From an uncultured Allobaculum sp. (GTDB taxonomy: Bacteria; Bacillota_I; Bacilli_A; Erysipelotrichales; Erysipelotrichaceae): 35,855 bases of DNA. Where the stretch lies: NCBI GenBank assembly GCA_910579655.1, contig CAJTVE010000030.1, positions 1 to 35,855 on the forward strand, in the 5' to 3' direction. Both the position numbers and the translations under genes were made by a program. This document shows positions 15,469-23,870 of this stretch, piece after piece (position 1 is the stretch's first letter; each line of letters opens with the position of its first letter). Below the pieces are notes generated by a model. It saw nothing but the letters and a program-made list of their open reading frames with translations, was not told where the DNA came from and did not search any database.

Positions 15469-16518
15469 ATGATTTTATCCGATATTGAACTGATCCTGCG
15501 GCTGATTCTGGATGTCTGCGTTTTGTGGGCGCTGATTTATGCCGGAATCCGGATCGTACGCAATAACAGCCGAACCATTCAGATTGTCAAAGGCATTCTT
15601 GGTCTGCTTCTGTTCAAGTTGTTTGCAGACCTGCTGCAGCTAAAAACGATCAGTTATCTGCTGGAGTTTGTTCTGCGCTGGGGAATGATCATCGTTTTGA
15701 TCGTCCTGCAGCCGGAAATTCGTTCGATGCTTGAAAAACTGGGTAAAACCAATGATACGTATGCACCGGACCTGCCGGCAGAGCGGATTAACCACATGAT
15801 CAATGAACTGGTCAAAGCCGTTTCCGATATGTCGAAAACCAAAACCGGTGCGCTGATCACCTTGCAGATGCGTCAGTCTCTGGAAGACTATGCCAAAACC
15901 GGCATTCAGATGGATTCAGATGTCACCAGTGAACTGCTTGAAACCATCTTCCAGTATGGAACGCCGATGCATGATGGGGCAGTCATTATTGATGGTGACA
16001 AAATCGAATGCGCAGCTGCCTATTATCCAAGTACTGCCAAAGATCTGCCTTCCAAGTATGGTGCAAGACACCGTGCTGCGGTGGGCATTTCCGAGGTCAG
16101 TGATTCGATTACGCTGGTCGTTTCCGAGGAGACTGGCAACATTTCTGTCGCTCAGAAAGGAACACTGACCCAATATACCCCGGAAAGTCTGTACCGTTAT
16201 CTGACAAGCCGTCTTGGCAAGTCAAATGAAACCAGACCCTCCATGTTCCAGCCCGTCATCAATGCCACCCGCAACTTTTCCAGCTCCTTTGGCAAAAAAC
16301 AGCACCGCGTGGAAAAAACGGAAAAAGTGGATGATCGGGTAAAACCTTTAGAAGTTGTCAACCTGCTTCCTGAACAGCCGAAATCTGAGGTGCGCCCTGC
16401 CAAGCAGCAGACAAAACCAGCTGCACCGGCAGAGGATGTAAATCCCGAAGCAAAGGATGCAAATCCCGCAGCTGAGGACAAGACTGGTTTGAATGGAGGT
16501 CAGAAACATGGAGAATAA
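15469..16518 (+). CDS. cdaA: Membrane diadenylate cyclase CdaA with long C-terminal tail
   Basis: CdaA makes the second messenger c-di-AMP from two ATP and controls potassium and osmolyte uptake and cell wall balance. Three transmembrane helices (about 11-30, 40-57, 62-82) precede the DisA_N/DAC domain (about 100-245), with the catalytic D169-G170-A171 motif and the ATP-binding R200-H201-R202 motif. Typical CdaA has 270-285 residues; this one has 349. The extra C-terminal 75 or so residues are Pro/Ala/Lys/Glu-rich, probably disordered, and contain a short internal repeat (DVNPEAK, DANPAAE). The gene overlaps the start of cdaR, the partner that modulates it. Confidence 0.96.
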   Translation: MILSDIELILRLILDVCVLWALIYAGIRIVRNNSRTIQIVKGILGLLLFKLFADLLQLKTISYLLEFVLRWGMIIVLIVLQPEIRSMLEKLGKTNDTYAPDLPAERINHMINELVKAVSDMSKTKTGALITLQMRQSLEDYAKTGIQMDSDVTSELLETIFQYGTPMHDGAVIIDGDKIECAAAYYPSTAKDLPSKYGARHRAAVGISEVSDSITLVVSEETGNISVAQKGTLTQYTPESLYRYLTSRLGKSNETRPSMFQPVINATRNFSSSFGKKQHRVEKTEKVDDRVKPLEVVNLLPEQPKSEVRPAKQQTKPAAPAEDVNPEAKDANPAAEDKTGLNGGQKHGE

Positions 16519-17398
16519 AGAGAAAAAGCCCGGCCGCGTCCAGAAATTTCTCTCGGGGCTGACAAGGCTTCTTCGCACCATTGCCAGCCGGATTTCCAAG
16601 CTGTTCGATCGGATTATCTATAACGACAAGCTTTCTTTGATTGCTTCGCTGGTGATGGCTTTACTGATCTGCCTTTCCATTAACTATCAGGATCTGTCCT
16701 TTCGCCTGTTCAACAAGGACGCCGTCACCCTCAATCTGGCGGCGATTCCGGTTGAAGTCCTGGTGGATGACAACACCTATGAAGTATCCGGCCTTCCCAC
16801 TACAGCTGATATTACCGTAGAAGGGGATGCCGCCGATATTCAGTTAGTCCGCACGCAGAACTCAGCTTCGATCACCGCGGACCTGCGCTCATTGGGCGAG
16901 GGAATCAACACGGTTTCCCTGGATGCAGCAGGGCTGCCAACCGGACTCAATGTGAGAGTCAATCCGTCGACTGTTCAGGTCACGCTGGCCAAAAAGTATA
17001 CCAAAACGTTCTTTATCACGCCGGATCTGATTGTCGGAACCGGCCAGTCGATCAACGCCTATAACAAACCGGCTTTATCGAGCCGCTCGGTTACCGTCCG
17101 GGCGACCCGTGATAAACTCAATGCCATCCGGGCGATCCGCGCGATTGTGGATACGTCTGGAAATGAAGGCGGTTTTGTGGCCGAAGTTCCGCTGGTTGCC
17201 TATGACAGCCAGGGCAAGCAGGTCAATGTCACCATCAGTCCTTCGACAGTGACCGCTACGGTAACACTGGTCAACAGTTCTTCTTCGACCAATTCTGCAC
17301 TTTCGCAGGAAGCGTCCGAAAAAGAATCCGAACGCAAGGCCAGTGAGGCCAGTCTGGAGGCGCAGAGCAGCCAGGCCAGCGAGACTTTGGAAGAGTAA
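16508..17398 (+). CDS. cdaR: CdaA regulator CdaR, YbbR-domain protein
   Basis: This 296-residue membrane-anchored extracytoplasmic protein regulates CdaA by direct contact in known systems. A basic cytoplasmic N-terminus (1-40) leads into one transmembrane helix (about 46-64). About two YbbR-like beta domains follow (about 70-150 and 155-250), fewer than the three or four in Bacillus or Listeria. The end is a Ser/Glu/Ala-rich disordered tail of about 45 residues. ATG 16493 is in frame, but its codon is part of the ATGGAGGTC that supplies GGAGG for ATG 16508, so the latter is chosen. It overlaps cdaA by 11 bases. Confidence 0.93.
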   Translation: MENKEKKPGRVQKFLSGLTRLLRTIASRISKLFDRIIYNDKLSLIASLVMALLICLSINYQDLSFRLFNKDAVTLNLAAIPVEVLVDDNTYEVSGLPTTADITVEGDAADIQLVRTQNSASITADLRSLGEGINTVSLDAAGLPTGLNVRVNPSTVQVTLAKKYTKTFFITPDLIVGTGQSINAYNKPALSSRSVTVRATRDKLNAIRAIRAIVDTSGNEGGFVAEVPLVAYDSQGKQVNVTISPSTVTATVTLVNSSSSTNSALSQEASEKESERKASEASLEAQSSQASETLEE

Positions 17399-17482
17399 AC
17401 AAAGCAACAGGCAAAGATCCCTTTTCAGTCGTAGATGTTTATCCGGCTGAATTTCTGGGAGATTTGTGACTCAGAGAACCCG

Positions 17483-17554
17483 ACCTCTCCTAAGAGCATT
17501 CTTTGGGGAGGTTTCTATGCTTATCGGCATTCCCAGAGCACAAAATCAGTGCTC
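17483..17554 (+). promoter_or_regulatory. Two-hairpin leader between cdaR and glmM
   Basis: ACCTCTCC (17483-17490) pairs with GGGGAGGT (17505-17512, one G-U), and beyond one T-T mismatch AAGA (17492-17495) pairs with TCTT (17500-17503) around a GCAT loop. A second perfect stem, GAGCAC (17536-17541) with GTGCTC (17549-17554), ends seven bases before the glmM ribosome site GGAGAAGGAGG. There is no T-run, so a simple terminator is unlikely. CCTCTCC could alternatively pair with the purine-rich ribosome site, so it may be a translational control element or an RNA-processing site. Confidence 0.5.
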
Positions 17555-17578
17555 GCTGATGGAGAAGGAGGAAAAAGA

Positions 17579-18922
17579 ATGGGAAAATATTTTGGAACGG
17601 ATGGAGTCAGAGGCCGTGCAAATGAGCAGCTGACTCTGGATATGGCCGTAAGAATCGGTCAATGGCTGGGCTGGTACTATTCTCAGAATAAAGCCCATGC
17701 TAAGATTCTGATCGGCCGCGACACCCGGCTTTCTGGTTCCATGTTTGAACTGGGACTGGCAGCAGGAGCTGTCAGCACTGGAGCGGATGTGTATCTGCTG
17801 GGGGTCTGCCCGACACCGGCCATCTCATACCTGGTGCGTAATGAAGACTTTGACTGCGGCATTATGGTCTCCGCTTCACACAACCCGTTCTATGACAACG
17901 GCATCAAAGTTTTCAACCATCTTGGCATCAAGATGGAAGAAGAAATTCTGCTTCAGATCGAAGACTATATAGATGGCTTAACCGAAGTTCCTTTGGCAAC
18001 CGGTGAAAAAGTCGGAGAATACTTCGACTGGAATACCGGTCTGGAGTTATACATCTCCTGGCTGAAAAAGACGATTCCGGTCGATTTAACCGGCATGCAT
18101 ATTGCGGTGGATCTGGCCAATGGTTCCGCCTGCTCAACAGCGGTTGAAACGCTTGATGCGCTGGGGGCAACCGTCGATGCGATCAATGCGGCACCCAATG
18201 GGGTCAATATCAACTTCAAAGCCGGATCAACGCATCCAGAAGGCCTGCAGCGCTTCGTGGTTGAAAATCAGTGCGATATCGGCCTGGCTTTTGATGGCGA
18301 TGCCGACCGTCTGATTGCGGTCGATTCCGATGGCCGCCTGATCAATGGCGACTATATCCTCTATATTCTGGGCAAGTATTTACAGTCTGAAGGTCATCTG
18401 GCCAACAATATGGTTGTAACCACCGTAATGGCCAATCTTGGCCTGTATAAGGCCCTTGACAAGAATTCCATCGACTACATCCAGACGCCGGTCGGTGACA
18501 AGTATGTTCTGGAAGAAATGATGAAGAACAACTACTGGATCGGCGGCGAACAATCCGGCCACATTATCTTCCTGGAAGATGAAGTCACTGGAGATGGCCT
18601 GTTTACGGGCCTGAAACTGCTGCAGTGCATGAAGGCAACCGGCAAGACGGTTCAGGAATTGTCCAAAGGCCTGTATATCTATCCGCAGCTGCTGGAAAAC
18701 GTGGAAGTCGTGGACAAGAACATTGTGCTGCAGGATTCGGATATCCAGGCCAAGGTGCAGGAAGTTGCCAATCTGCTTGGAGATGACGGCCGCATTCTGG
18801 TGCGCCCAAGCGGAACAGAACCACTGATCCGCGTTATGGTTGAAGCAGCAACTGACCAGATCTGTGCGGATTGTGTCCATATGGTTACGGATCTGATTCA
18901 AGAAAAAGGCTACGCCCGTTAA
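17579..18922 (+). CDS. glmM: Phosphoglucosamine mutase
   Basis: GlmM interconverts glucosamine-6-phosphate and glucosamine-1-phosphate on the way to UDP-GlcNAc, the substrate of MurA encoded earlier in this window. The 447-residue protein is full length (family about 445-450). It has the N-terminal GTDGVRG motif, the phosphoserine loop MVSASHNP (S100), the metal-binding DGDADR loop, the sugar-binding GGEQSGH loop and the phosphate-binding RPSGTEPLIRV near the end. The frame is open to 17435, but GGAGAAGGAGG just before ATG 17579 and the family start MGKYFGTDGVRG fix it. It closes the cda cluster; the 180-base gap after cdaR is longer than usual and structured. Confidence 0.97.
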   Translation: MGKYFGTDGVRGRANEQLTLDMAVRIGQWLGWYYSQNKAHAKILIGRDTRLSGSMFELGLAAGAVSTGADVYLLGVCPTPAISYLVRNEDFDCGIMVSASHNPFYDNGIKVFNHLGIKMEEEILLQIEDYIDGLTEVPLATGEKVGEYFDWNTGLELYISWLKKTIPVDLTGMHIAVDLANGSACSTAVETLDALGATVDAINAAPNGVNINFKAGSTHPEGLQRFVVENQCDIGLAFDGDADRLIAVDSDGRLINGDYILYILGKYLQSEGHLANNMVVTTVMANLGLYKALDKNSIDYIQTPVGDKYVLEEMMKNNYWIGGEQSGHIIFLEDEVTGDGLFTGLKLLQCMKATGKTVQELSKGLYIYPQLLENVEVVDKNIVLQDSDIQAKVQEVANLLGDDGRILVRPSGTEPLIRVMVEAATDQICADCVHMVTDLIQEKGYAR

Positions 18923-18938
18923 ATCTCATCCTGAATCT

Positions 18939-18960
18939 GCCAGTTTCTTCTGGCTGTTTC
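18939..18960 (+). terminator. Weak terminator-like hairpin after glmM
   Basis: GCCAG (18939-18943) pairs with CTGGC (18950-18954) around TTTCTT and is followed by TGTTTCC. The stem is short and the T-tract poor, so some read-through into the next two-component genes is possible. Confidence 0.4.
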
Positions 18961-19037
18961 CAGGCTGGTAGAGCTATGCATGTCATTCGCATCGAAAAGC
19001 AGACGAATGTAGATTGTAAATGTGAAAGAAGGTCACT

Positions 19038-19694
19038 ATGAAACGAATTATCAACATCGTAGAAGACGAAAAGGACATCAATAACCTTGTCGCCCAATAC
19101 CTGCGCAAAGAAGGTTATGAAGTCAATTCGTACTACACTTATGAAGAAGCCAATGCCCACACCAAAGATGATGTTCATCTGTGGATTCTTGACATCATGC
19201 TGGACGACAAATCCGGTTTTGATCTGCTTGAAGAAATCCGTGCAGCCAACCCGGATACCCCTGTCATTTTCATGTCCGCCCGTGACAAAGAATTCGACCG
19301 GATTATCGGTCTGGAAAAAGGCTGTGACGACTATATCACCAAACCATTCTCCCCGAAAGAACTCGTTTTGCGTGTGAACAATCTGATTAAACGCGCCTAT
19401 AAAGACACCAACAACCGCATCTTTATCGATGGATATGAACTCGATGAAGAACAGCGAAAAGTTTACTCCGATCAGGAAGAAATTGAACTGACAACCAAAG
19501 AATTTGACTTGTTGATGATGTTCATCAAAAACAAAGGCTTTGCGTTTTCCCGTGATAAGATTCTTGAAAATGTCTGGGATGAAAACTACTTCGGAAGCGA
19601 TCGCGTTGTCGATGATACGTTAAGAAGACTGCGTAAAAAACTGCCGAAACTGAATATTCATACGATTTACGGATACGGCTATCGTTTAGGATAG
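19038..19694 (+). CDS. OmpR-family response regulator
   Basis: This 218-residue regulator has a complete receiver (acidic pocket EDE at 9-11, phosphoacceptor D52 in WILDIMLDD, switch S80, K102 in YITKPF) and a winged-helix output domain ending in TIYGYGYRLG. It is the partner of the kinase that starts eight bases after its stop. The overall look is close to the CssR/CiaR-like OmpR group, but I cannot assign a specific orthologue. GAAAGAAGG five bases before the ATG supports the start. It begins 116 bases after glmM, probably with its own promoter. Confidence 0.94.
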   Translation: MKRIINIVEDEKDINNLVAQYLRKEGYEVNSYYTYEEANAHTKDDVHLWILDIMLDDKSGFDLLEEIRAANPDTPVIFMSARDKEFDRIIGLEKGCDDYITKPFSPKELVLRVNNLIKRAYKDTNNRIFIDGYELDEEQRKVYSDQEEIELTTKEFDLLMMFIKNKGFAFSRDKILENVWDENYFGSDRVVDDTLRRLRKKLPKLNIHTIYGYGYRLG

Positions 19695-19702
19695 GCTCAG
19701 CG

Positions 19703-21298
19703 ATGAAGTTTCCATTTCAGAATTCGTTTCGCAAACTCTCATTGACCCAGCAGATTCTGTCTTTGATTCTGTTGATGGTGGTTTTTCTGTTGTTGTTTTT
19801 CCTGTTCTTTTTATCCGACAGCATCAACAACACCATCTCCAAACAGATCTTTGATATGCTTGCTGCCAAGCAGACGCCGGTCATCAATGCTCTGGATCTT
19901 GGTAAACAGCCAAGTTCTGATCTGGAACTGTTTAACTATATTTCGGCCGATACCAACATTACGACGATTGTGGTCACCCCCAATAAAGTCGATGTCGTCT
20001 CCCGCTCGCCGATTGCGCAGCCTAAAGATGATGAATTCCTGGCTACGCTGGTCGAGCAGGCAAGAGATATGCTCAACACCACCGGCGAAAGCAAGGATTT
20101 AGTCGAGACGTATAAAAGCACGAGGTACTACTGCCGCCTGGCCAAGGTGGAGCATAATCAGCACGATTCCGTGGTTGTCTCCTACATGGATGATTCCTAT
20201 GCGGAAGCCACCCGAACGACGCTGCTGGATTCGACGGTCTACATCACCGTTCTTGTCTTCTTTTTGCTGCTGATGATTCTGCTGTTGTGGGTATTTTCGA
20301 TCATCCGGCCGCTCAACCAGATCAAGGCGTATATCACCCAGATCAAAGAGGGAAAAGATGTCGATCTGTACATTAACCGGGAAGATGAAATTGGAGAAGT
20401 GGCCCAGGAGTTGCGGACTCTGACCACCGAACTGGCCAAGCAGGAAAAAGCCAAGGAAGAAATGATCCATAACATTTCGCATGATCTGAAGACGCCGATT
20501 GCAACCATCAAGTCCTATTCGGAATCCATCAAAGATGGTATTTATCCGTATGGGGACCTGGAAAGCAGCGTGGATGTCATTCTGGACAATGCCAAGCGCC
20601 TGGAAGACAAAGTTCATTCGCTGCTGTACATGAACCGGGTTGAATATCTGGTTTCCTCGGATGCTGAGGGTGTAACGACCAATATGAAAGATGTCGTTGA
20701 AGAAGTTGTTCTGAACGCGAAAGTGATTCGCCCGGAAATCGAACTGATCACCGATGTCGATGAAGTCTACTTCGATGGTCTGTTTGAATCGTGGCGCGTG
20801 TGCGTCGAAAACATTCTGCAAAATGCCTTCCGCTATGCGAAGACCTACATCAAGATCAAGGTTCGTGAAGATGAACTGATTATTTCCAACGATGGGCCAA
20901 AGATGCCAGAAGACCGGATCGATTCGCTGTTTAAGCCATATATCATGGGGGAAGGCGGCAAATTTGGTCTGGGTCTGTCGATTGTTTCCAAAGTCGTGCA
21001 GGCCAATGAGTATAAAGTCAAAGGCATGAACACTGAAGATGGTGTCGCCTTTAAGATTTACCGCGAAAACACAAACAAGAAACCGAACAACCGGTTTAAA
21101 AATGCAAATATGTCCCTGAATGTATCGCACTGGTCAGCTGCGAAGAAAAACTATCGCTCCAGCCATGAACGCAAGAGTGATGGAAGTGAAGCTGGCACTG
21201 AAACCAAAGAAGGGGCAGACAACCAACCGATAACGAGTCAGGAAGAGAAAAAAGCTGCTCCCGATCAGAAGCAGTGGAAAGGACGCAGTAAAAAATGA
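19703..21298 (+). CDS. Sensor histidine kinase with HAMP domain
   Basis: This 531-residue membrane kinase is the partner of the preceding regulator. It has TM1 (about 17-40), an external sensor domain of about 135 residues, TM2 (about 178-200), HAMP (about 201-252), HisKA with phosphoacceptor H260 in NISHDLKTP, and a HATPase domain with N-box ENILQNAFRYAK, D-box-like SNDGPKMPED and G-box GGKFGLGLSIV. A highly charged tail of about 70 residues (Lys, Glu, Asn, Ser) after the kinase domain is not part of the usual fold and is probably disordered. Eight bases separate it from the regulator and its own ribosome site is weak, so it is likely read by coupling. The stop overlaps the next start by four bases (ATGA). 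Confidence 0.94.
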   Translation: MKFPFQNSFRKLSLTQQILSLILLMVVFLLLFFLFFLSDSINNTISKQIFDMLAAKQTPVINALDLGKQPSSDLELFNYISADTNITTIVVTPNKVDVVSRSPIAQPKDDEFLATLVEQARDMLNTTGESKDLVETYKSTRYYCRLAKVEHNQHDSVVVSYMDDSYAEATRTTLLDSTVYITVLVFFLLLMILLLWVFSIIRPLNQIKAYITQIKEGKDVDLYINREDEIGEVAQELRTLTTELAKQEKAKEEMIHNISHDLKTPIATIKSYSESIKDGIYPYGDLESSVDVILDNAKRLEDKVHSLLYMNRVEYLVSSDAEGVTTNMKDVVEEVVLNAKVIRPEIELITDVDEVYFDGLFESWRVCVENILQNAFRYAKTYIKIKVREDELIISNDGPKMPEDRIDSLFKPYIMGEGGKFGLGLSIVSKVVQANEYKVKGMNTEDGVAFKIYRENTNKKPNNRFKNANMSLNVSHWSAAKKNYRSSHERKSDGSEAGTETKEGADNQPITSQEEKKAAPDQKQWKGRSKK

Positions 21299-22293
21299 AA
21301 CTTGCGACCATTGGCAGTGGATCGATTGTCGATCTGATGTTCAAGTCCATCGCGGACATTGATGGCATCGAAGTTGTTGCTGTCTATTCCCGAACTATGG
21401 ACAAAGCCCGCGCATTTGCGGATAAGCACCATGTGGCCAAAGCGTATGACGATCTGGACGCCATGTTTGGCGATCCTGAAATCGACACCGTCTATATTGC
21501 TTCGCCAAACTCCCTGCATTATCCCCAGGCAAAAAAAGCCCTGGAAGCAGGGAAGAATGTCATTCTTGAAAAACCATTCACTCCAAGCCGCAGACAGGCT
21601 GAAGAACTGTTTGAACTGGCGGAAAAGAATGGAGTCATGATTTTTGAGGCCATTACCAACATCCATACGCCGAATTTTGGATTGCTCAAAGACAATCTGC
21701 CCATGGCCGGCGAGATTCGTGAAGGCGTTTTCAACTTCTCGCAATACTCGAGCCGGTATAAAAAATATATGGATGGCATTGTTGAAAATGCTTTTAATCC
21801 TAAGATGGATGGTGGGGCTTTGATGGATATTAATATTTATAATATTCATCTGGCTCTGGCTTTATTTGGCAAGCCTGAAGCGGTGACCTATTTTCCAGTC
21901 CTTGGCTGGAATGGAATTGATACCTCAGGGGTGCTGATGATGCAATATCCTCGCATGAATATCACCTGCATCGGTTCCAAAGACAGCTCTGCGGATTATC
22001 TTGCGACCTTACAGGGTGAGCAGGGAACGTTCCGTATTGTCAATGGCAGCACTGGGCGGATGAACGATGTCTTCTTTACCCCGCCGCAGCGTGAGATGGA
22101 AAAACAGGAAGATATTCAGATCTCTGTCGATCAGGGGCTGCATATGAGCTATGAGTTCATGGATTTCCTGGTTACCCTCAACGAACAGAATCAAGAGATG
22201 TATGAAGCCTGCAAGAAACAGACTTTGATGGCCGAAGACATTCTCGACCAGGCTCTTGCCCAGCGCAATGCTCTGGCTGCCTCCCGTGCCTGA
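21295..22293 (+). CDS. Gfo/Idh/MocA-family NAD(P)-dependent oxidoreductase
   Basis: This 332-residue cytoplasmic dehydrogenase has an N-terminal Rossmann fold with a GSGSI nucleotide loop (about 7-11) and an acidic/Arg-rich strand end (VYSRT). The family's EKPF motif with its catalytic Lys lies at about 93-96. The C-terminal substrate domain has GGALMDINIYNIH, the usual D/H catalytic region. Family members oxidise or reduce sugars, inositols and related polyols; the substrate is not evident. The start overlaps the kinase stop (ATGA), so it is translationally coupled to a two-component system, an uncommon arrangement. Confidence 0.92.
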   Translation: MKLATIGSGSIVDLMFKSIADIDGIEVVAVYSRTMDKARAFADKHHVAKAYDDLDAMFGDPEIDTVYIASPNSLHYPQAKKALEAGKNVILEKPFTPSRRQAEELFELAEKNGVMIFEAITNIHTPNFGLLKDNLPMAGEIREGVFNFSQYSSRYKKYMDGIVENAFNPKMDGGALMDINIYNIHLALALFGKPEAVTYFPVLGWNGIDTSGVLMMQYPRMNITCIGSKDSSADYLATLQGEQGTFRIVNGSTGRMNDVFFTPPQREMEKQEDIQISVDQGLHMSYEFMDFLVTLNEQNQEMYEACKKQTLMAEDILDQALAQRNALAASRA

Positions 22294-22337
22294 CTTTCTG
22301 AGTCGTTTTCGAAGAATAAAATAGTTTAGATCCGTAC

Positions 22338-22372
22338 AAAAGAATCAGTCTCAATTGGCTGGTTCTTTTTGT
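22338..22372 (+). terminator. Terminator after the oxidoreductase gene
   Basis: Thirteen bases at 22338-22350 (AAAAGAATCAGTC) pair with GGCTGGTTCTTTT at 22357-22369, with two G-U pairs and a six-base loop, followed by more Ts. Confidence 0.85.
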
Positions 22373-22403
22373 TTGCTCAGAGTAAGGATAGAATGAGAAC
22401 GGA

Positions 22404-22434
22404 AAAAACCAGAATCTGGCAGATTCTGGTTTTT
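22404..22434. terminator. Second, perfectly symmetrical terminator
   Basis: AAAAACCAGAATCT (22404-22417) is the exact complement of AGATTCTGGTTTTT (22421-22434) around a three-base loop. A and T runs on both sides make it usable in both directions. It stands 32 bases after the first terminator, so the two-component/oxidoreductase unit is insulated from the peptidase gene. Confidence 0.85.
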
Positions 22435-22632
22435 ATAACGCGTACTGAGAATCAGTCTCTATTGATATCTATGAGTCTTGTGGTATCTATGGGTCTTGAC
22501 TGGCTTTGACTGCCCTTGAAGGCGATAGAATCGAAAAACTGATCATCTGTACCGTTTTTGGATCTGGAATCCAAATCAAGAAAAGAAAAAATTCAAAACA
22601 ATCGTGAAGATGGAGGCAGAAAGAAAATCACT
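22435..22632 (+). promoter_or_regulatory. Upstream region of the M42 peptidase with imperfect repeats
   Basis: TATCTATGAGTCTTG and TATCTATGGGTCTTG (about 22464-22499) form an imperfect direct repeat, followed by two TTGACT boxes (22496 and about 22505) and a TAGAAT-like box near 22526. The spacings do not fit a clean sigma-70-type promoter, so the exact promoter is unclear. Confidence 0.35.
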
Positions 22633-23709
22633 ATGAATATGACGGATTTATTCTCCCAGATCAAGGAAGAACGCTTGATAGGCTGGATGGAAAAGCTGAT
22701 CAATACACCAAGTGTTGTCGGCTATTATCCTGAAATCCATCACCTACTGGAAGAGTTCGCGGATGAATATGGTTATGAAGTTCTTTATGATAACCGCCAT
22801 ACCGCCTATATTTATCTGAACGGAAAAGATGAAACCAATACGGTCGTTGTTGGTGCTCATCTGGATACGATCGGCATGGTTGTCCGTTCCATTGCCGAGA
22901 ATGGATGGTTAAATGTCCGTAACCTTGGCGGCGTGAATTTCCATTCTGTAGAAGGTGAAAACGTGTATGTGCACACCCGTCACAATGAGACTTACTCGGG
23001 CATGTTAATTAACCAGTCCCATTCCGTGCATGTTTTTGATGACGCCCGCAGCCGTGAACGCGATTTTGCCGAAATGGCCATTGTGCTGGATGAAGATGTT
23101 CATACCAAAGAACAGACCGAAGCATTAGGCGTAAGACCGGGCGACCTGGTCAGCGTGGAACCCCGGTTTGTGACTACGGATTCCGGATATATCAAAAGCC
23201 GCCATATTGACGACAAAGCCAATGTTGCCGTTCTTTTTGAAGTTCTGGCCCTGCTTGCAAAAAACAATCTGAAACCAGCTTATAATACCTATTTTGCATT
23301 CCCAATCAATGAAGAAATCGGCATGGGCGGCCGTTTTGTACCCGCAGATGCCAATGAATATCTCGCTTTAGATATCGGTCTGGTTGGCGGCCAGCAGTCG
23401 GGAGATGAAAAGAAAGTTTCGATCTGTGCCGCAGACCGCGTTACCCCGTATGACTGGGGTTTAACGACTGAACTTTTTGATCTGGCAGAAAAATATGAGA
23501 TCGATGCGGTGATGGATATTTTCTATCGCTATTCTTCTGACGCATCAGCTGCTTATCAGGCAGACAATAACCTGGCTCCGGCCTGCATCGGGATGGGCTG
23601 CATGACCAGCCATGGCTACGAGCGTACCCATAAAGACGGTGTCTTCAACACGGTAAAGCTGGCGCTGGCTTATTTGCTTGATCGCAGCATGCAATCCAAA
23701 GAATTTTAA
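22633..23709 (+). CDS. M42-family metallo-aminopeptidase
   Basis: This 358-residue protein has the M42 (FrvX/PepA-like glutamyl aminopeptidase) layout: a metal-ligand His in VGAHLDTIGMVV, bridging Asp in HIDDKANVA, catalytic and metal Glu pair in NEEIGMGGRF, a further Asp in ICAADRVTPYD, and the last His in RTHKDGVFN. The first motif reads HLDTIG, where most M42 enzymes have H-D-E-x-G. It is cytoplasmic and probably part of peptide recycling. The ATG at 22633 is closest to the family start, but GGAGG is 16 bases upstream, an unusually long spacing. ATG 22639 or an upstream in-frame TTG (22558) are alternatives. Confidence 0.88.
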   Translation: MNMTDLFSQIKEERLIGWMEKLINTPSVVGYYPEIHHLLEEFADEYGYEVLYDNRHTAYIYLNGKDETNTVVVGAHLDTIGMVVRSIAENGWLNVRNLGGVNFHSVEGENVYVHTRHNETYSGMLINQSHSVHVFDDARSRERDFAEMAIVLDEDVHTKEQTEALGVRPGDLVSVEPRFVTTDSGYIKSRHIDDKANVAVLFEVLALLAKNNLKPAYNTYFAFPINEEIGMGGRFVPADANEYLALDIGLVGGQQSGDEKKVSICAADRVTPYDWGLTTELFDLAEKYEIDAVMDIFYRYSSDASAAYQADNNLAPACIGMGCMTSHGYERTHKDGVFNTVKLALAYLLDRSMQSKEF

Positions 23710-23740
23710 TTCACCGGCTGGAAATGTCTGTTCGCTTATA

Positions 23741-23765
23741 GCAGGCGCATCGATTGCCTGTTTTT
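23741..23765 (+). terminator. Terminator after the M42 peptidase
   Basis: GCAGGC (23741-23746) pairs with GCCTGT (23756-23761, one G-U) and runs into TTTTTC. Confidence 0.65.
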
Positions 23766-23870
23766 CTGGACCTGGCCTGGACTTGAGTGATTGATTCAGG
23801 CTGGTTTCTACCAGATAAATCGCCAATCTGTGCACTATACCCCCAAGGGGCAAGCATAAGGAGAGAAAGT

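Noticed and set aside
20099..21130. 343-codon minus frame under the histidine kinase
   Set aside because: It is long but exactly antisense to a kinase with all motifs; a shadow of its codon pattern.
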